64,000 nucleotides of DNA from Cyanobacteria bacterium FACHB-502. GTDB lineage: Bacteria; Cyanobacteriota; Cyanobacteriia; Elainellales; Elainellaceae. The stretch lies in assembly GCA_014695325.1 (NCBI GenBank), contig JACJNZ010000055.1, positions 124,001 through 188,000 on the forward strand. Direction: 5' to 3'. Below, one piece after another: positions 51,030 to 60,208 of this stretch. Within the stretch, counting starts at the first letter, position 1; every line of letters begins with the position of its first letter. Made by a program: the position numbers and the translations under genes. The notes below the pieces were generated by a model. The model did no database searches and was not told where the DNA came from. It was given only the letters and a program-made list of their open reading frames with translations.

Positions 51030-51920
51030 TTTGCTGAGGAACGCGATCGATTGGGTGTCCGTCGCCTGAGAGCAAAAAACTTAGAGCAAGAAACAACGTT
51101 AAGCCCCAGAAGTTAAGCCCTAGAAAAAGAAGGGGATTCGATTAACGGTATAAGCTTTAAAGGATTTAGCGAAAGACAATCGAGTAATCCCACTATTCGT
51201 AATAGAAAAAATCCGATTACCTGCAGATTGCAGAGCCAAGAAAAGAGCTAGCCAAACAATTACAAATCTAAGCTGACGGAGTTCGTTACACAATGGACTC
51301 TTCTTATAAATTCCGACTAAGGTTATTCCGAAATATCTATCTTGGGATAGAAACAAAGCAAATATTCAAGATACGTAATACATAAAGGATTTACTTTTCT
51401 TAATGTATTGCTATATCCAATAGCAGAGGCGATCGCGCCGCAGAGCTTGATAGATCTAAAAGTCAAGTGAGGTTTGTATTTCTGAAAACAATCCTGCAAT
51501 TCTCTTTGCAAACATTTGTGTTTCAGGAATTACGAAACGGTGGAAAAAAGGGCTTGCTTCTTTATTAGCACTCTTTTGTCCAATGATTGCATGGACAAGA
51601 TGACTAAAACAAAGGGTAGTCAGCGTTGTCTTCTCTGAATTCTCCTCAGACATAGAGCAAGCTTCACAGTCTAGCAATCGAGAAGTTCAGGGTCATAAGC
51701 GCAAGGCGGAGGCAAACTCCAGCCGGGTCTTTTGCTTTCTGTGCTTTGTTCCTCGTTCTGTAAATCTCTCTGTAAATCTCTTTTCTCTCGAACTGTTCGA
51801 TCTCGTTGTTTTTGTGCGAACTGTCAGCGAACAATGGCAAACCTGTTTTGTTTAGTTTCTTACTTAACTGTTTAGCCCCGTGACCCTAGCAATGATCGAT
51901 GATTCAAACTTTTATAACCC
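51030..51920. other. Long AT-rich non-coding region between glucosidase and importer
   Basis: Nearly 900 bp without a supported gene. Three short minus-strand frames (51120-51356, 51323-51511, 51456-51677) overlap each other, lack ribosome-binding sites and resemble nothing I know; they could be a decayed gene. The region starts with a 14-bp tandem duplication (51098-51125). It should contain the importer promoter and any sugar-responsive operator. Confidence 0.5.
51098..51125. repeat. Tandem duplication, 14 bp x 2
   Basis: GTTAAGCCCCAGAA is followed directly by GTTAAGCCCTAGAA, one mismatch. It is non-coding and lies 68 bp after the glucosidase stop codon. Confidence 0.7.
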
Positions 51921-53246
51921 ATGAGTACTGATTCTTCAACTCACAACCTGCATCACTCTTTTAATCGCTGGTTGCTGCGTCGCTGGCGATTTCTTGCTAC
52001 GGCGATCGTCGTTTGTCTAGGCGTGATTTTCTACAGTGTGATGGCACTGTCGCAGCAGCCAGTTCACATCGCAATGCTGATGACTGCACTGGACGTGGCA
52101 CAGGAGCAACACATTATTGAGGCATTTGAAGCCCAAAATCCCGATATCAAAGTCGATGTGATCGAAGGTCCGAACGCCACGAATCTGGTCGAGGATTTGT
52201 ACACATCCTCTTTCTTGCTGGGTAGCTCGCCTTATGATGCCGTGATTATGGATGTCGTCTGGCTACCTAAATTCGCTGCTGCGGGTTGGCTGATGGATTT
52301 GACCGATCGCATTCCAGAATCCGAGCTGAAAGACTTTATTCCCGAAACCGTGGAAGGGAGCCGCTACCAGGGAAGACTTTACCGAATGCCCTACCGCACC
52401 GACTCCGGGTTGCTTTATTACCGGGAAGACCTGTTGCAAGCGGCAGGCGCACAGCCCCCCGAAACCTTTGAAGACCTGATCAATATTTCCAAGCAAATTC
52501 AGCAGTCGCAGGGTGCAGACTGGGGCTACGTCTGGCAGGGACGGCAGTATGAAGGACTCGCTGCGATGTTTGTCGAGGTGCTGGAAGGCGCAGGTGGGTT
52601 CTGGGTCAATCCCCAAACCCTCGAAGTCGGACTCGATCGCCCCGAAACGCAGAAAGCCATTCAGTTCCTCAGAACAACGCTCGATCAGGGCATTTCCCCT
52701 CCTGGCGTCACGACTTATCAGGAAGAAGAAGCCCGCCGATTGTTTCAAAGCGGCCAGGCAGTGTTTATGCGGAACTGGCCCTACGCGCTGCCCCTCGCCG
52801 ATGCTAACGACTCTGTGATCAAAGGCAAAGTTGGATTTAAGCCGATGGTTCACGCGCCGGGTCAATCCAGTGCCGGAGCATTGGGCGGCTGGGGGATTGG
52901 CATTGCCAAATCTTCTCCCCACCCTGAAGAAGCATTGCGGTTTGCTCAGTACTACGCCAGCGAAGAGGCACAGCGTAACCTGGTGCTGAAAAATGGCTAT
53001 CTGCCCACCCGTCGATCGCTATACACTGATCCGCAGGTGGTAGAAAAATATCCTTACTTCCCCCGGATGCAAGCGGTAGCAGAAAGTGCAGCCCTGCGTC
53101 CGCCGATCGCCCAATATGCTCAGGCATCGGATATTCTTCAGCGATACCTGAGTGCTGCCCTGACGGGTCGAACCGATCCAGAACAAGCAATGCGTGATGC
53201 TGCCAAGGAGACGCGCAATTTGCTTCAACGCTACTCTGCCCGCTGA
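51921..53246 (+). CDS. Sugar ABC transporter substrate-binding protein
   Basis: 441 residues of the extracellular solute-binding family 1 (MalE-like). A membrane or signal segment lies at about 26-44 (FLATAIVVCLGVIFYSVMA); there is no clear lipobox, so anchoring by an uncleaved signal is possible. Mature-domain landmarks are DVAQEQHIIEAFEAQNPDIK, PYDAVIMDVVWLPKFAAAGW and the ligand-lobe YRMPYRTDSGLLYYREDLL. The family binds malto-oligosaccharides, trehalose, sucrose or glucosylglycerol. First of four importer genes (spacings 24, 3 and 62 bp). Confidence 0.88.
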   Translation: MSTDSSTHNLHHSFNRWLLRRWRFLATAIVVCLGVIFYSVMALSQQPVHIAMLMTALDVAQEQHIIEAFEAQNPDIKVDVIEGPNATNLVEDLYTSSFLLGSSPYDAVIMDVVWLPKFAAAGWLMDLTDRIPESELKDFIPETVEGSRYQGRLYRMPYRTDSGLLYYREDLLQAAGAQPPETFEDLINISKQIQQSQGADWGYVWQGRQYEGLAAMFVEVLEGAGGFWVNPQTLEVGLDRPETQKAIQFLRTTLDQGISPPGVTTYQEEEARRLFQSGQAVFMRNWPYALPLADANDSVIKGKVGFKPMVHAPGQSSAGALGGWGIGIAKSSPHPEEALRFAQYYASEEAQRNLVLKNGYLPTRRSLYTDPQVVEKYPYFPRMQAVAESAALRPPIAQYAQASDILQRYLSAALTGRTDPEQAMRDAAKETRNLLQRYSAR

Positions 53247-53270
53247 GCTGTATCCCATTAGGAGTCTTTC

Positions 53271-54173
53271 ATGGCTGACACAATTCGTTCAAGAGAACAG
53301 CGCACGGGCTGGCTGCTGCTGCTTCCGGCAATGCTGGTGCTGCTGCTGGTTTATGCCTATCCGATCCTGCGATCGATCTGGCTAAGTCTGTTTACGCAAA
53401 ACCTGGGAACGCAGCTACAGCCTGTGTTTACGGGATTGGACAACTACGGACGCATGGCACAAGACGGTCGCTTCTGGCAGACGATCGGCAATACAACGGT
53501 CTTTACCCTCTCGTCCCTGGTGCTGGAGCTGATTTTGGGGATGGCGATCGCGCTGGTGCTGAACCATGCCTTTCGGGGACGGAGTGCGGTGAGGACGATC
53601 GCGATTTTGCCCTGGGCACTGCCGACGGCTCTGATTGGCACGACCTGGGCATGGATTTTTAACGCCGAGTTTGGCGTCTGGAACGACATTCTGCTGCGGC
53701 TCGGCATTATCGATACGGGCGTCAACTGGCTGGGCAATCCGACCCTGGCGATGATGTGCGTGATTGCGGCGGATGTCTGGAAAACGACTCCGTTTATCTC
53801 GATTTTGCTGCTGGCAGGCTTGCAGTCGATTTCGGGCGACTTATATGAGGCTCATGCGATCGATGGTGCAACGGCATGGCAGAGCTTCCGCCAGATTACC
53901 CTGCCCCTGCTGATGCCCCAAATTCTGATTGCCGCGCTGTTTCGATTCGCTCAGGCGTTCGGCATTTTCGATTTGATTGCGGTGATGACAGGCGGTGGTC
54001 CTGGTGGCGCAACGGAAACGGTGTCAATTTACATCTACGCCACTATCATGCGCTATCTGGACTTTGGCTACGGCTCTGCGCTGGTCGTAGTGACCTTTGT
54101 GGTGCTGATTGCGGCAGTGGGGCTGGCTGCCTGGCTGCTTTCGAGAACTCGTACTGCTTTGAGAGGAGGTTAA
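53271..54173 (+). CDS. Sugar ABC transporter permease (MalF/UgpA type)
   Basis: 300 residues with six membrane helices, starting GWLLLLPAMLVLLLVYAYPI. The EAA loop for ATPase contact is EAHAIDGATAWQSFRQITLP (about 200-219). Helix content and order match MalF/UgpA/GgtC-type subunits. The gene begins 24 bp after the binding-protein gene and is followed by the second permease after 3 bp, so it is part of one transcript. The decayed permease at 15461-15821 is a distant relative of this protein. Confidence 0.9.
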   Translation: MADTIRSREQRTGWLLLLPAMLVLLLVYAYPILRSIWLSLFTQNLGTQLQPVFTGLDNYGRMAQDGRFWQTIGNTTVFTLSSLVLELILGMAIALVLNHAFRGRSAVRTIAILPWALPTALIGTTWAWIFNAEFGVWNDILLRLGIIDTGVNWLGNPTLAMMCVIAADVWKTTPFISILLLAGLQSISGDLYEAHAIDGATAWQSFRQITLPLLMPQILIAALFRFAQAFGIFDLIAVMTGGGPGGATETVSIYIYATIMRYLDFGYGSALVVVTFVVLIAAVGLAAWLLSRTRTALRGG

Positions 54174-54176
54174 GCC

Positions 54177-55073
54177 ATGACGACGATTCAGCCGCCCGTT
54201 CGATCACAGGAAGCTCCACCCAGACAAACGCCCCAGAAGCGATCGGTTTCAATTCAAAATATTTTGTTTCTGATCGCCGTGCTGCTGGTGATTTTGTTTA
54301 GCCTTGCGCCGATTCTCTGGCAATTGCTCACCTCGTTTAAGGTGAATCAGGACATTGCCGCCATTCCAAACGTTTATTTTCCCAGTCGCTATACGCTTCA
54401 GCACTACATTGAGATTTTTAATCGCCGCCCGTTTTTGAACTATATGCTCAACAGCGCGTTTGTGGCGATCAGCTCCACGCTGCTCTGTCTGGCACTGGGC
54501 ACACCTGCCGCTTATGCACTGGCACGACTGAAGGTCAAAGGCGAACGGATTATTCTGGCGATCGTCCTAATTGTGACGCTATTCCCCTACATTCTGCTGT
54601 TTATTGGTTTGTTAGAAATCGTTCGCACCTTTGGACTCGCGAATAACTATTTAGCGTTAATCATTCCGTACACGGCGATTAATATTCCGCTAACCATTCT
54701 GGTGATGCGAAGCTTCTTCCAGCAGTTGCCTCGCGATCTGGAAGACTCCGCTAAGGTAGACGGCTACAACACCTGGGGAATGCTGACGAAAATTCTGCTG
54801 CCCCTGACTACGCCTGCCCTTGTCACCACCGGAATTCTCGCCTTTATCGCCGCTTGGAACGAATTCATTTTTGCTCTCACGTTTATCACTCGTGAATCAA
54901 TGAAAACGATTCCGGTTGCCGTTGCCCAGATTAGCGGAACCGCTGTATTCGAGATTCCCTATGGAGCATTAGCCGCTGCTACGGTGATTGGTACGCTGCC
55001 TCTCGTCGCCCTGGTGCTGCTGTTCCAGCGTCGAATTGTGCAGGGCTTAACCGCAGGCGCAGTCAAAGGCTAA
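54177..55073 (+). CDS. Sugar ABC transporter permease (MalG/UgpE type)
   Basis: 298 residues with six membrane helices. The N-terminal 30 residues are polar, followed by LFLIAVLLVILFSLAPILWQ. The EAA loop is EDSAKVDGYNTWGMLTKILL (about 185-204), and FIAAWNEFIFALTF is the MalG-type segment. Pairs with the upstream permease to form the channel. The close spacing (3 bp) indicates coupled translation. Confidence 0.9.
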   Translation: MTTIQPPVRSQEAPPRQTPQKRSVSIQNILFLIAVLLVILFSLAPILWQLLTSFKVNQDIAAIPNVYFPSRYTLQHYIEIFNRRPFLNYMLNSAFVAISSTLLCLALGTPAAYALARLKVKGERIILAIVLIVTLFPYILLFIGLLEIVRTFGLANNYLALIIPYTAINIPLTILVMRSFFQQLPRDLEDSAKVDGYNTWGMLTKILLPLTTPALVTTGILAFIAAWNEFIFALTFITRESMKTIPVAVAQISGTAVFEIPYGALAAATVIGTLPLVALVLLFQRRIVQGLTAGAVKG

Positions 55074-55135
55074 CGACTTACCCACTGATCTACTTACCCA
55101 CTGAATCTACCCCACTTAACTCTCCCAACAAAACC

Positions 55136-56251
55136 ATGCCAAAACTCGAACTCATTCACCTCAACAAAACCTACTCGCCTAAAGTCGTCCCCGTGCGCGA
55201 TCTTAGCCTGGGCGTGGACAACGGCGAATTCCTCACACTGCTGGGTCCGTCGGGCTGCGGCAAATCCACGACGCTGCGAATGATCGCCGGACTGGAACAA
55301 CCCACCCGCGGCGAAATTCGGATTGCCGATCGCAATGTCACAAATAAAGCAGCAGGCGATCGCAATATTGCAATGGTGTTCCAGAGCTACGCGCTGTATC
55401 CGCATATGAGCGTGTATGACAATATGGCTTCCGGGCTACGGCTGCGCCACATGAAGTCAGACGAAATTCGGCGGCGGATTCACGAAGTCAGCGGCTTCCT
55501 GGGTCTGGAAGAACTAATGGAGCGCAAACCGGGACAGCTCTCCGGCGGACAGCGGCAGCGCGTTGCCTTGGGACGAGCACTCGTACGCCAGCCCGACGTG
55601 TTTCTGCTCGATGAACCGCTCAGTAACCTAGATGCCCTGCTGCGGGAACAGGTGCGAGCCGAGCTAAAAGAAATTTTCACCTCGCTAAATACGCCCATAG
55701 TCTACGTGACCCACGACCAGACCGAAGCCATGACCCTGTCCACGCGAGTCGCCGTCCTGAATGGCGGCATTTTGCAGCAGCTTGACCCGCCCCGCCGCAT
55801 CTACACCCATCCCGCAAACCGATTTGTAGCAGGCTTTATCGGCAGCCCGCAAATGAACCTGCTTGATCTGAAGTGCGACGGGCGATCGGCGGTCTTCGGC
55901 AACTATCACATTCCCCTGCCCGATGGCTTTGTGCCGCCGCCAGAAATCACGCTGGGCATCCGTCCAGAACACGTCCATCTTGCCGATTCTAATCAGCACA
56001 GTGCTTCGACGGTGCAGGGCAGAGTCGTGCTGTCGGAAAACCTGGGCATGAGCGAACTGATTACCGTCCGAGTCAGAGGCGCAGAAACGATGATCTTCCG
56101 TGCTTTGATTTCCAGCGACAACCCCTTCCGGGGCGAAGAAATCACCCTCACCCTGCCGCCCGAACACATCCACTGGTTCAATACCCAAACGGGGGAACGT
56201 CTCCCCGCTAAAGTGCTTCAGTCTGTGGGCGATCGAAATCATCTGGGGTAA
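55136..56251 (+). CDS. Sugar ABC transporter ATP-binding protein (MalK/UgpC type)
   Basis: 371 residues. Walker A LLGPSGCGKSTTLRMIAG, signature LSGGQRQRVALGRAL, Walker B VFLLDEPLSNLD and switch VTHDQTEAMTLS form the ATPase domain (1-230). The C-terminal 140 residues form the MalK-type regulatory (OB/TOBE) domain, with LGIRPEHVHLAD and VVLSENLGMSELITVRV. It powers uptake by the two permeases. Being encoded within the cluster suggests a dedicated ATPase rather than a shared MsmX-like one. It is the last gene of the importer unit. Confidence 0.93.
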   Translation: MPKLELIHLNKTYSPKVVPVRDLSLGVDNGEFLTLLGPSGCGKSTTLRMIAGLEQPTRGEIRIADRNVTNKAAGDRNIAMVFQSYALYPHMSVYDNMASGLRLRHMKSDEIRRRIHEVSGFLGLEELMERKPGQLSGGQRQRVALGRALVRQPDVFLLDEPLSNLDALLREQVRAELKEIFTSLNTPIVYVTHDQTEAMTLSTRVAVLNGGILQQLDPPRRIYTHPANRFVAGFIGSPQMNLLDLKCDGRSAVFGNYHIPLPDGFVPPPEITLGIRPEHVHLADSNQHSASTVQGRVVLSENLGMSELITVRVRGAETMIFRALISSDNPFRGEEITLTLPPEHIHWFNTQTGERLPAKVLQSVGDRNHLG

Positions 56252-56295
56252 GCCCCAGTAAGCGTTAGTTTGAGAAGTCGCCAATGCCCTAGATT

Positions 56296-56356
56296 ACCTC
56301 CTGAACCCCCTCCCCCATCCACTCACCACCCCTCTACCCCTCCACCTCTCCAGCCC
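56296..56356. repeat. Pyrimidine-rich tract (dispersed GA/CT repeat)
   Basis: A stretch of almost only C and T on the plus strand, with CACCCCTCTACCCCTCCACC. Similar tracts occur at about 40800-40955 and, reversed, at 4440-4490. It lies 45 bp after the ATPase gene. Confidence 0.45.
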
Positions 56357-56503
56357 CCTGGAGTTTTTTTTGCATTTCCGGGAACGCTTTGGAATCGATC
56401 GCAGTCCTGTGGAGGGTAGGCGAAAAGAATGCAATTGAGCCATGCGAATGAGTACCCCTTCGGGTTATTGATTCGTGAAGGTTTGCAGTGAAGGGAGACG
56501 GGT

Positions 56504-57691
56504 ATGATTAACTGGATTGCGCTGGGTCTAAGCTTGTTTAGCGGTGGTACGATCGGCGGCATTAAAATTGGGGATGTCGTCAATGGCGTGAAGTTTATTG
56601 GGGATGTCTTTGGCTTTAATAGCAATGAAAACAAAAACATTCTGGAAGATCCTAGTTTTGGCAGTAACCTGCTAGGAAATCTGTTTAATACTCTCAGCAG
56701 CAGCAACTTTTTAGGCGGCATTGATCTGGGAGATATTTTCACCTCAACGATCGGCGGAGGCACTTCTGGCTCATCGGGTTCAGGCAACAGAGGCTTTAAC
56801 TTAGGTAATATCTTTTCGGGCTTAGGCAATAATAGTTCCTTTGATTCGATCAATCTGGGAAGCTTGCTGAATACGATCGTAGGTTCAGGTTCTTCGAGTT
56901 CAGTGAATAGCTCTTCTCTGGGCGATCTGTTTGATAACCTGGGCAGCCTGTTTGGCAATATTGATCTCGGTGATCTGTTTGGTGGGCTAGATGACGATTA
57001 CTATTACGTTTTTAGCCCCATGCCTATTACCAATCTCTTCCAGAACTTGAGCGGTAACGATGTTCTCAGTCGCCCTGCTAGCAAGTTTGATGAAGTTGAT
57101 TTATTAGACGGCTTGGGCACATTTTTAAACGTGCTGGGTGAAGCAAATGTCCTGAATGGAATGGGCGTGCAGGATGTGACACGCGGCAATGTCGTGAACG
57201 ATGCGCTGACGGGTAAAGCGAACAACGATCTGCTGATTGGCCTAAACGGCAACGATCGCCTTGCGGGTGCACTCGGTCGCGATATCCTTAACGGCGGTGA
57301 AGGAGACGATCGCTTGAATGGCGGTGATAGCGATGATGTCCTCGTAGGTCGCCTTGGCAAGGATATGCTGATGGGCGGTCGCGGCAAGGATGTGCTGATG
57401 GGCAACGAAGGCGCAGATATAATGAGCGGTGAGCGGGGCAGTGACCTGTTTGTGCTGGACTACAAGTACGGCATGAAAGACAGCACCGACCTCATCCAGG
57501 ACTTCAAGAAAGGCATCGACCTGCTGGGATTGCCCAAGGAAATCAACTTCAAGCGGCTGAAAATTACTCAAAAAGAAGACGATACGGTAATTAGCCTGGG
57601 TCGGACTTCGATCGCTGTTCTGAAAAATGTGGATGCCGATCGCATTGGCGCATCTGACTTTCTCAGCTTGGTGCAGCAGTCAGATCGCTAA
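56504..57691 (+). CDS. RTX-type calcium-binding protein with LG-repeat N-terminal half
   Basis: 395 residues. Residues 230-320 hold RTX nonapeptides of the type GGxGxDxLx (GGEGDDRLNGGDSDDVLVG and neighbours), which form a calcium-stabilised beta roll. The last 80 residues (SDLFVLDYKYG to FLSLVQ) look like the C-terminal secretion part used with type I systems. The N-terminal 190 residues are G/S/N-rich and contain a degenerate repeat (I/F)(D/N)LG(D/N)(I/L)F: IDLGDIF, FNLGNIF, INLGSLL, IDLGDLF. No signal peptide. It is probably secreted or surface-located. Good GGGAG ribosome-binding site. Its function is unknown. Confidence 0.82.
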   Translation: MINWIALGLSLFSGGTIGGIKIGDVVNGVKFIGDVFGFNSNENKNILEDPSFGSNLLGNLFNTLSSSNFLGGIDLGDIFTSTIGGGTSGSSGSGNRGFNLGNIFSGLGNNSSFDSINLGSLLNTIVGSGSSSSVNSSSLGDLFDNLGSLFGNIDLGDLFGGLDDDYYYVFSPMPITNLFQNLSGNDVLSRPASKFDEVDLLDGLGTFLNVLGEANVLNGMGVQDVTRGNVVNDALTGKANNDLLIGLNGNDRLAGALGRDILNGGEGDDRLNGGDSDDVLVGRLGKDMLMGGRGKDVLMGNEGADIMSGERGSDLFVLDYKYGMKDSTDLIQDFKKGIDLLGLPKEINFKRLKITQKEDDTVISLGRTSIAVLKNVDADRIGASDFLSLVQQSDR

Positions 57692-58101
57692 AAGGTTTCA
57701 GGCTTGCTTCAGCTAGTGGATTCCAGACTTCTCAACTCCTAAAGCTTTTTAACTCCTAAGGCTTTTTAACTCCTAAAGTTTGCGGGCAAAGTTTGTAGAG
57801 GGTAACGTTCAGGGTGCATCTTTATCTAAGTATTATCTGAATATTGCACGACAATCTTATTTTCTTATCGTTTCATTTCCGCTTCGGTTTTCCAGCATTG
57901 CTTCGCAGTACAATTCAGCCCTTCAAGATTCATCCCTTCAAACTGAGGAGCGCAGATTCACTCAACGGTGGGTTCAATATCCTCTGTGCCTCCTCAGTTC
58001 CCCAGTCATTCCCCGATCGTGAAGGACTTTAAATCGATCGTCAGTTCCCCCTCTGAGAAATTGAGAGAAATTGGGGGACTATCAGGCTTTTAAAGCACGC
58101 C
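57692..58101. other. Non-coding region with tandem repeat
   Basis: No gene is supported; plus-strand frames of 62-80 codons here lack ribosome-binding sites and family resemblance. The region contains the 17-bp tandem repeat and, near 58048-58080, a TCCCCC/GGGGGA inverted repeat without a T tract. That last structure may still end the minus-strand purQ transcript. Confidence 0.45.
57734..57781. repeat. Short tandem repeat, 17 bp x 2.8
   Basis: AACTCCTAAAGCTTTTT is repeated in direct tandem with one change in the second unit, and the third unit is incomplete. It lies 42 bp after the RTX gene. AGCTTTTT is not preceded by a stem, so it is not a terminator. Confidence 0.75.
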
Positions 58102-58797
58102 CTAAGCCTCTACGAGCACCGACAGCAAGCCCTTAAACAATCCTAGCCCGTCCGTGTTGCCCAGAGCCGGGTCGGAAGCGCGTTCTGGGTGGGGCATCAT
58201 GCCTAGCACATTGCCCTGTCGGTTGCAGATGCCTGCAATATTATTGAGCGAGCCGTTTGGATTTGCATCCGGCGAGGGGTTTCCTGCGGGGGTAGCATAG
58301 CGAAAAAGCACCTGCTGGTTGTCCTCTAGCTCTGCTAGAGTGTCGCGATCGGCGTAATAACAGCCTTCTCCATGAGCGATCGGCAACGTAATGACCTGTC
58401 CCGACTGGTAGTGCTGCGTCCAGGGCAAATCATTGCGTTCAACTTTAAGCGGCACTCGATCGCAGACAAAGTGCAGATCCCGGTTTCGCATGAGTGCCCC
58501 TGGCAGCAGACCCGCTTCGGTCAACACCTGAAATCCGTTGCAGATGCCCAGTACAAATTTTCCCTGCTTCGCGTGTTCAATCGTGGCTTGCATCGCTGGA
58601 GAAAATCGAGCGATCGCCCCACAGCGCAAATAGTCGCCGTAGCTAAATCCACCCGGCAGGATCACCACATCCAAATCAGATAAATTGCTGTCTTCGTGCC
58701 AGATCATCCGCGTTGGCTGCTGAAGCAAATCGCGGCTCACCATTGCTACGTCACGATCGCAGTTTGATCCGGGAAAGACAATTACGCCAAATTTCAT
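58102..58797 (-). CDS. purQ: Phosphoribosylformylglycinamidine synthase subunit PurQ
   Basis: 231 residues, a class I glutamine amidotransferase. [14 protein letters not shown] is the characteristic PurQ start, and [20 protein letters not shown] carries the nucleophile cysteine near residue 87. [12 protein letters not shown] has the catalytic histidine and glutamate. With PurL and PurS it makes FGAM in purine synthesis by supplying ammonia. purS, which is often directly upstream in cyanobacteria, is not visible here; a cysteine synthase gene is divergent instead. Confidence 0.95.
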   Translation of the reverse strand: MKFGVIVFPGSNCDRDVAMVSRDLLQQPTRMIWHEDSNLSDLDVVILPGGFSYGDYLRCGAIARFSPAMQATIEHAKQGKFVLGICNGFQVLTEAGLLPGALMRNRDLHFVCDRVPLKVERNDLPWTQHYQSGQVITLPIAHGEGCYYADRDTLAELEDNQQVLFRYATPAGNPSPDANPNGSLNNIAGICNRQGNVLGMMPHPERASDPALGNTDGLGLFKGLLSVLVEA

Positions 58798-58987
58798 GCT
58801 GCTGCTCCTGATTCTGCTCTTGATTCTGCTTTTGGCTGTGCCCCTTTTATCATGGTATCAAGGCGAAGCGGCATCCCGTGATAGGAGTTCGTCATTTGGA
58901 GTTCGGCATGCGGAATGACAAATTAATTTGCGGATGCACGCGATCGGTCAGAATCAGAGAAAGAGATCTAAGCAAGCAGTTTCCAGC

Positions 58988-59968
58988 ATGGACATTAACG
59001 ACGGATTTGTTGGTGCAGTCGGCAATACTCCCCTGATTCGGCTGCACAGTCTCAGTGAAGAGACCGGGTGCGAGATTTTGGGCAAAGCAGAGTTTCTCAA
59101 TCCAGGTGGTTCCGTAAAGGATCGGGCAGCCCTCTACATTATTCAAGAAGCAGAAGAGCAGGGCTTGCTGAAACCGGGCGGCACTGTTGTTGAAGGCACG
59201 GCAGGCAATACCGGAATCGGACTGGCACACATTTGCAATGCTAAAGGCTACAAGTGTCTGATTATTATTCCCGACACTCAATCTCAGGAAAAAATCGATT
59301 TGCTGCGGACGCTGGGGGCAGAAGTTCGCCCGGTTCCGTCAGTGCCCTACCGCGATCCGAACAACTACGTGCGGCTGTCGGGCAGAATTGCGGAAGAGTT
59401 AGAAAACGCGATCTGGGCAAACCAGTTTGACAATCTGGCAAACCGTCGCGCCCACTACGAAACCACCGGACCCGAAATCTGGCAGCAAACCGAGGGCAAA
59501 ATCGATGCCTGGGTTACAGCCACAGGAACAGGCGGCAGCTACGCAGGCGTTTCGCTTTATCTGAAAGAGCAAAATCCAAACGTGCGCTGTGTCCTGGCAG
59601 ACCCGATGGGCAGCGGACTGTATAGCTATGCCAAATTTGGCGAAATTAAAATCGAAGGCAGCTCCGTCACCGAAGGCATTGGCAACAGCCGGGTCACTGC
59701 CAATATGGAAGGCGCACCGATCGACGACGCTATCCAGGTACACGACCAGGAGGCACTGCGGATGATCTACCAGCTTCTTCGCAAAGATGGCTTGTTCATG
59801 GGTGGTTCGGTAGGCATCAACGTGGCCGCAGCCGTAGCCTTGGCTAAACAACTGGGTCCAGGACACACGATCGTCACCCTTCTGTGTGATGGGGGGGCAC
59901 GCTATCAGTCACGGCTGTTTAACCCAGAGTGGCTGGCAAGTAAAGGGTTATCGGTTCCGGCTGCTTAG
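58988..59968 (+). CDS. cysK: Cysteine synthase A (O-acetylserine sulfhydrylase)
   Basis: 326 residues from ATG 58988; the frame is open to 58928 but the family starts at DGFVGAVGNTPLIRLHSLS. LNPGGSVKDRAALYII holds the PLP-binding lysine, and VEGTAGNTGIGLAHIC the substrate-binding loop. TATGTGGSYAGV binds the PLP phosphate. It replaces the acetate of O-acetylserine by sulfide. It belongs to the branch with AGNTG rather than SGNTG, seen in some cyanobacterial and eukaryotic enzymes. It is monocistronic and divergent from purQ. Confidence 0.9.
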   Translation: MDINDGFVGAVGNTPLIRLHSLSEETGCEILGKAEFLNPGGSVKDRAALYIIQEAEEQGLLKPGGTVVEGTAGNTGIGLAHICNAKGYKCLIIIPDTQSQEKIDLLRTLGAEVRPVPSVPYRDPNNYVRLSGRIAEELENAIWANQFDNLANRRAHYETTGPEIWQQTEGKIDAWVTATGTGGSYAGVSLYLKEQNPNVRCVLADPMGSGLYSYAKFGEIKIEGSSVTEGIGNSRVTANMEGAPIDDAIQVHDQEALRMIYQLLRKDGLFMGGSVGINVAAAVALAKQLGPGHTIVTLLCDGGARYQSRLFNPEWLASKGLSVPAA

Positions 59969-60009
59969 GATCGCCTGTCGTATCCCCGATCGCATTCAAG
60001 GTTTTGCAG

Positions 60010-60066
60010 CCCCCTCAATCCCCCCTTGTGACTTGCCGCTCCTAAAAAGCGAGGGGGGACTTTAAA
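60010..60066. repeat. Dispersed C-run/G-run repeat, copy B
   Basis: The segment CCCCCTCAATCCC, TGACTTGCCGCTC and AGGGGGGACTTTAAA matches the element at 18228-18286 block by block. It lies 42 bp after cysK. The remaining gap to 60209 holds no gene. Confidence 0.55.
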
Positions 60067-60208
60067 CAATTTGGGAGTTTCCCCCTCTGTAGAAGCTTGG
60101 GGCGATCAAAATGACGCTTAGCCACGGCTGAACCCAGAGTGAGGGTGTTCTTACTGGCCTGGAGAAAATGCCCATTCTAGAGGCTCCCTGCATTGCCATC
60201 ATCAGCGA

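Noticed and set aside
51120-51677. Three overlapping minus-strand frames in the long gap
   Set aside because: Short, mutually overlapping, without ribosome-binding sites or recognisable domains; kept only as possible decayed sequence.
56323-56958. 211-codon minus-strand frame rich in Pro and Leu
   Set aside because: Antisense of the RTX protein N-terminal half and of the pyrimidine tract; low-complexity artefact.
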